Source: Bacillota bacterium
GTDB lineage: Bacteria > Bacillota > Clostridia > Acetivibrionales > DTU013
Direction: 5' to 3'
DNA length: 33,284 nt
NCBI GenBank assembly: GCA_029778665.1
Contig: JAKOPX010000468.1
Coordinates: forward strand, 1 to 33,284
Shown here piece by piece: positions 30,840-33,284 of the stretch (the stretch's first letter is position 1; each line of letters opens with the position of its first letter). A program made the position numbers and the translations under genes. Below the pieces are notes generated by a model. It did not search any database, had not been told where the DNA came from, and saw only the letters and a list, made by a program, of their open reading frames with translations.

Positions 30840-31901
30840 ATGAGAACTTGCAAAAAGAGCATAGAATCGGCCTGTGCCAGGACGGCCGCCGCGGCTGCCG
30901 CCTTATGCCTGGCCGTTAGTCTTTCAGGCTGTTCGGAAACAGGTAAATACAACCCTGCGCTGAGCGACCTGGGAGGTGTATACGCCAGCAGCTTCAGGGA
31001 CCTGGACCTTTCGGTCGAGATAAGCGGGAAGCTGTCTGAAGAGGATGTGGAAGACAGCAGCATATATGCGCAGGAAAACTGGGGTTCCGACGGATTTACA
31101 CAATATGACCATGATTCTGAACGTACAGTATTCGGGGAAGATGATGGATCTGCAGTTATTGCCGAAGGAGAAGTCAGCAATAAATTATTGAGATGGGGCA
31201 TATCGAGGAGACCTGACAATCTGCCGCCAAAAGCGGACCCCGGCGCTCCGGAGCTTCTTGAAAAATATGGCGGAGCATGGATAGGGGACACAGAAAAAAG
31301 TGTCATTTACCTGACATTTGATGAAGGCTACGAAAACGGATATACTCCCGTCATACTCGACACACTGGCAAAGCATAATGTCAAGGCTGTTTTTTTCATA
31401 ACGGGGCCCTATCTGAAAGAGCACCAGGACCTTGTCAGGAGAATGGCAGAAGAAGGGCATATCGTCGGGAATCACACCGTGCATCACCCGAGCCTGCCCA
31501 CTCTGGATGACAGGCAGGTGGAAGAGGAGATACTCGGCCTGGAAAGGGCATTCAGGGAGAAATTCGGCAAAGGGATGGAGTTTTTGCGTCCGCCGAAAGG
31601 AGAGTACAGTGAAAGGACTCTCCGGCTGGCCAATGATCTAGGATACTGCACCCTGTTCTGGAGCTTCGCCTATGACGACTGGTACCGGGACAAGGTAAGA
31701 GGGCCGCAGTACGCATATGACATTGTCATGCGCAACCTGCACAATGGCGCAGTTTTGTTGCTGCACGCCGTATCAAAGGATAATGCATATGCTCTGGACA
31801 GCATAATAAAAGGTGCAGCGGAGAGGGGATACAGTTTCGGGGATCCGCGCGATCTGCTGCCGTCCGGGAAGGCTGGAGATGCAACCTATGGCGAAGAATA
31901 G
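30840..31901 (+). CDS. pdaA: PdaA-type peptidoglycan N-acetylmuramic acid de-N-acetylase, lipoprotein form
   Basis: PdaA removes the acetyl group from muramic acid residues during formation of the muramic delta-lactam of spore cortex. The 353-residue protein has a signal peptide with a lipobox (LSGC, Cys31), a spacer of about 110 acidic residues and a NodB domain. The PdaA form of motif 1 is LTFDEGYENGYT (D161), metal ligands are H212 and H216 in GNHTVHHPS, then RPPKGEYS and LLHAVS. CGGAGGT lies about 6 bases before the ATG. The B. subtilis enzyme has an ordinary signal sequence and no lipobox as far as I recall. The gene's end overlaps yqfC. Confidence 0.9.
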   Translation: MRTCKKSIESACARTAAAAAALCLAVSLSGCSETGKYNPALSDLGGVYASSFRDLDLSVEISGKLSEEDVEDSSIYAQENWGSDGFTQYDHDSERTVFGEDDGSAVIAEGEVSNKLLRWGISRRPDNLPPKADPGAPELLEKYGGAWIGDTEKSVIYLTFDEGYENGYTPVILDTLAKHNVKAVFFITGPYLKEHQDLVRRMAEEGHIVGNHTVHHPSLPTLDDRQVEEEILGLERAFREKFGKGMEFLRPPKGEYSERTLRLANDLGYCTLFWSFAYDDWYRDKVRGPQYAYDIVMRNLHNGAVLLLHAVSKDNAYALDSIIKGAAERGYSFGDPRDLLPSGKAGDATYGEE

Positions 31902-32226
31902 CGCGGCTGATGCCAAGGGAGGCAAAAAAGCGGACGGGAACAGGAGCGCCGGCAAAAAAAGCGTAAAGGAAAAATTCACGGAAATGCTGGAACTCCCCAA
32001 GGACCTGGTCCTGGACCGCCCTAAACTGACTCTCATCGGCAACAGGGATATGATGATCGAAAACTACAAATCTGTACTGGAATACGATACCGGTATCCTG
32101 AGAATAAACACGGGAACCGGTGTCATCAGGATTACAGGGTCTGACCTCTCGATAAGGGAAATCACTTCCGATGATATCGTTGTATCAGGAATGGTCCGCT
32201 CAGTCGAATTCATCGATGCGGGGTGA
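31888..32226 (+). CDS. yqfC: Sporulation protein YqfC
   Basis: YqfC is a small protein made under mother-cell control (sigma-E in B. subtilis) and required for efficient sporulation; its mechanism is unclear. The 112-residue product matches the family core (FTEMLELPKDLVLDRPKLTL, IGNRDMMIENYKSVLEY, IRITGSDLSIREI). It has an added N-terminal stretch of about 30 Lys/Ala/Gly-rich residues (AKNSAADAKGGKKADGNRSA). The start at 31888 lies inside the end of pdaA, 9 bases after GGAG (31875-31878); ATG 31879 is an alternative. Overlap on both sides suggests coupling with pdaA and yqfD. Confidence 0.87.
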   Translation: MAKNSAADAKGGKKADGNRSAGKKSVKEKFTEMLELPKDLVLDRPKLTLIGNRDMMIENYKSVLEYDTGILRINTGTGVIRITGSDLSIREITSDDIVVSGMVRSVEFIDAG

Positions 32227-32231
32227 AATTC

Positions 32232-33284
32232 TTGCTGTTCAGATTGTGGAATTATCTGCGCGGATATGTTATTATTATAATCGAAGGCTTTTTCATAGAG
32301 AAATTCATAAACATCTGCGCCAGACGCCGGATACACCTGTGGGATGTCAGGCTCCAGAGCGAGCGTCGGGTGACGGCGAGGATGAGCATCAGCGGATTCA
32401 GGCTCATCAGGCCTGTCGCCAGGAAGACAGGATGCAGGGTGAGGCTGCTGAGGAAAAGGGGCCTGCCGTTTGTGTTCAGCAAGTATCGCAGACGGAAGGC
32501 GTTTTTTGCTGGAGCGGTTTTGTTTTTTATACTGATAAACGTGCTTGCGTCTTTTGTGTGGAGCATAGAGATCACCGGCAATGAGAAGCTGGATACGGTT
32601 TTCCTTGAAAACGCGCTGGCAGCCAACGGCATCAGGACAGGAGCGCTGAAATACAGGATCGATACCCGCCGCGCTGTTGAAAGGATGATGCTGGAAATCG
32701 GCAGGCTGTCCTGGATCAGCATAAGTATAAAAGGAACAAAGGTGAAGGTAGAGGTAAGGGAACGCGGTGACATACCGGAAATAGTGCCGAGGCATATACC
32801 ATGTGACATTGTTGCCTTGAGGGACGGCATTATCAGGCAGGTCATCGCAAAGGAGGGTATCGAGGCAGTATCGGAAGGAGATACTGTGAAAAAGGGGCAG
32901 GTGCTTATATCAGGACGCGTCCCTGTTAAAGGGGAAGAACAGTACCGGCTGGTACATGCGATGGGGACCGTCAGCGCGAGGACATGGTATGAGGACGAAG
33001 CGCCCGTCGTCCTTACCAGGACTGAGACGGTCAGGACAGGCAGGGCGATAAGGGATCACTCGCTGATACTGTTTTCAAAAGAGCTTGACCTGATAAGGAA
33101 AAAGGTCAGGTTCAGCGAGTATGTTACAGAGGAATCAAGGAAAAAACTCAGCATAGGCGATGACCTGGTTTTCCCGTTTGAATGGGTGACCGTCACCCAT
33201 TTCGAAGTCGCGACACTGGAAGCCAGTATCAGCGAAGAGGATGCGAGGGAAACGGCGGCAAGGGAAGCGTATGAAAAAGCGCTG
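32232..33284 (+). CDS. yqfD: Sporulation protein YqfD, 5' part (partial)
   Basis: The frame stays open to the window edge (351 codons visible), so the gene is cut. It begins LLFRLWNYLRGYVIIIIEGF, has a membrane helix at about 92-110 (KAFFAGAVLFFILINVLASF), a FtsQ/POTRA-like extracytoplasmic stretch (VWSIEITGNEKL) and the family's V..RDGII..VI...G...V..GD.VKKGQVLI segment. This matches YqfD, a mother-cell sporulation membrane protein always found after yqfC. The start is TTG 32232, with GGGGTGA (32220-32226) 5 bases upstream. GTG 32223, which overlaps the yqfC stop, is an alternative adding three residues. phoH would be expected next. Confidence 0.88.
   Translation, partial: MLFRLWNYLRGYVIIIIEGFFIEKFINICARRRIHLWDVRLQSERRVTARMSISGFRLIRPVARKTGCRVRLLRKRGLPFVFSKYRRRKAFFAGAVLFFILINVLASFVWSIEITGNEKLDTVFLENALAANGIRTGALKYRIDTRRAVERMMLEIGRLSWISISIKGTKVKVEVRERGDIPEIVPRHIPCDIVALRDGIIRQVIAKEGIEAVSEGDTVKKGQVLISGRVPVKGEEQYRLVHAMGTVSARTWYEDEAPVVLTRTETVRTGRAIRDHSLILFSKELDLIRKKVRFSEYVTEESRKKLSIGDDLVFPFEWVTVTHFEVATLEASISEEDARETAAREAYEKAL

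Overview
The window reads as a chromosomal segment of a motile, spore-forming, Gram-positive anaerobe of the class Clostridia. This rests on: a fla/che operon in clostridial order with FlbD, FliY and the CheC/CheD pair; the sporulation proteins YqfC and YqfD; a T-box leader; a THF riboswitch in front of folT; strong purine-rich Shine-Dalgarno sites; and frequent TTG starts. Arginine AGG and isoleucine ATA codons are common. The gene order recalls Acetivibrio/Ruminiclostridium-type clostridia, but the species cannot be named from sequence alone.

Region 1 (1-21662) is one long plus-strand flagellar and chemotaxis cluster: flgE (3' end), flbD, fliL, fliM, fliY, cheY, fliO, fliP, fliQ, fliR, flhB, flhA, flhF, flhG, a YcgR-like PilZ gene, cheB, cheA, cheW, cheC, cheD, a small two-helix membrane protein, sigD, fapA (DUF342), a basic low-complexity protein, a DUF6115/SwrB-like membrane protein and a very small MltG-like membrane protein. 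Many junctions overlap or are very short, which suggests translational coupling. The products cover hook, switch/C-ring, the type III export gate, placement GTPase and ATPase, chemotactic signal transduction with adaptation, c-di-GMP input, and the flagellar sigma factor. No motA/motB, cheR or receptor gene is present here.

Region 2 (about 21740-26203) is a set of independent transcription units. They are tRNA-Leu(CAA) with a consensus promoter and its own terminator; a bacteriohemerythrin; valS behind a T-box whose specifier reads GTA (Val); and folT behind a THF riboswitch. The ValS is of the short, archaeal/rickettsial type rather than the usual long bacterial form.

Region 3 (26177-33284) holds a minus-strand stand-alone starch-binding (CBM25-like) protein, then a divergent plus-strand nucleotidyltransferase fused to a phosphohexomutase-like domain that has lost its catalytic motifs. 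Next come two tandem DUF881 membrane proteins (YlxW/YlxX type), a lipoprotein form of the PdaA peptidoglycan de-N-acetylase, yqfC, and the 5' part of yqfD, which runs off the window. This part concerns envelope and spore-cortex functions.

I did not find a clearly new multi-gene system, mobile element or CRISPR array. The items most worth a second look are the pseudo-mutase fusion, the T-box/type-2 ValS pairing, the chain of competing stems after the THF aptamer, the stem that can mask the pdaA ribosome-binding site, and the unrecognised small proteins around sigD and fapA.
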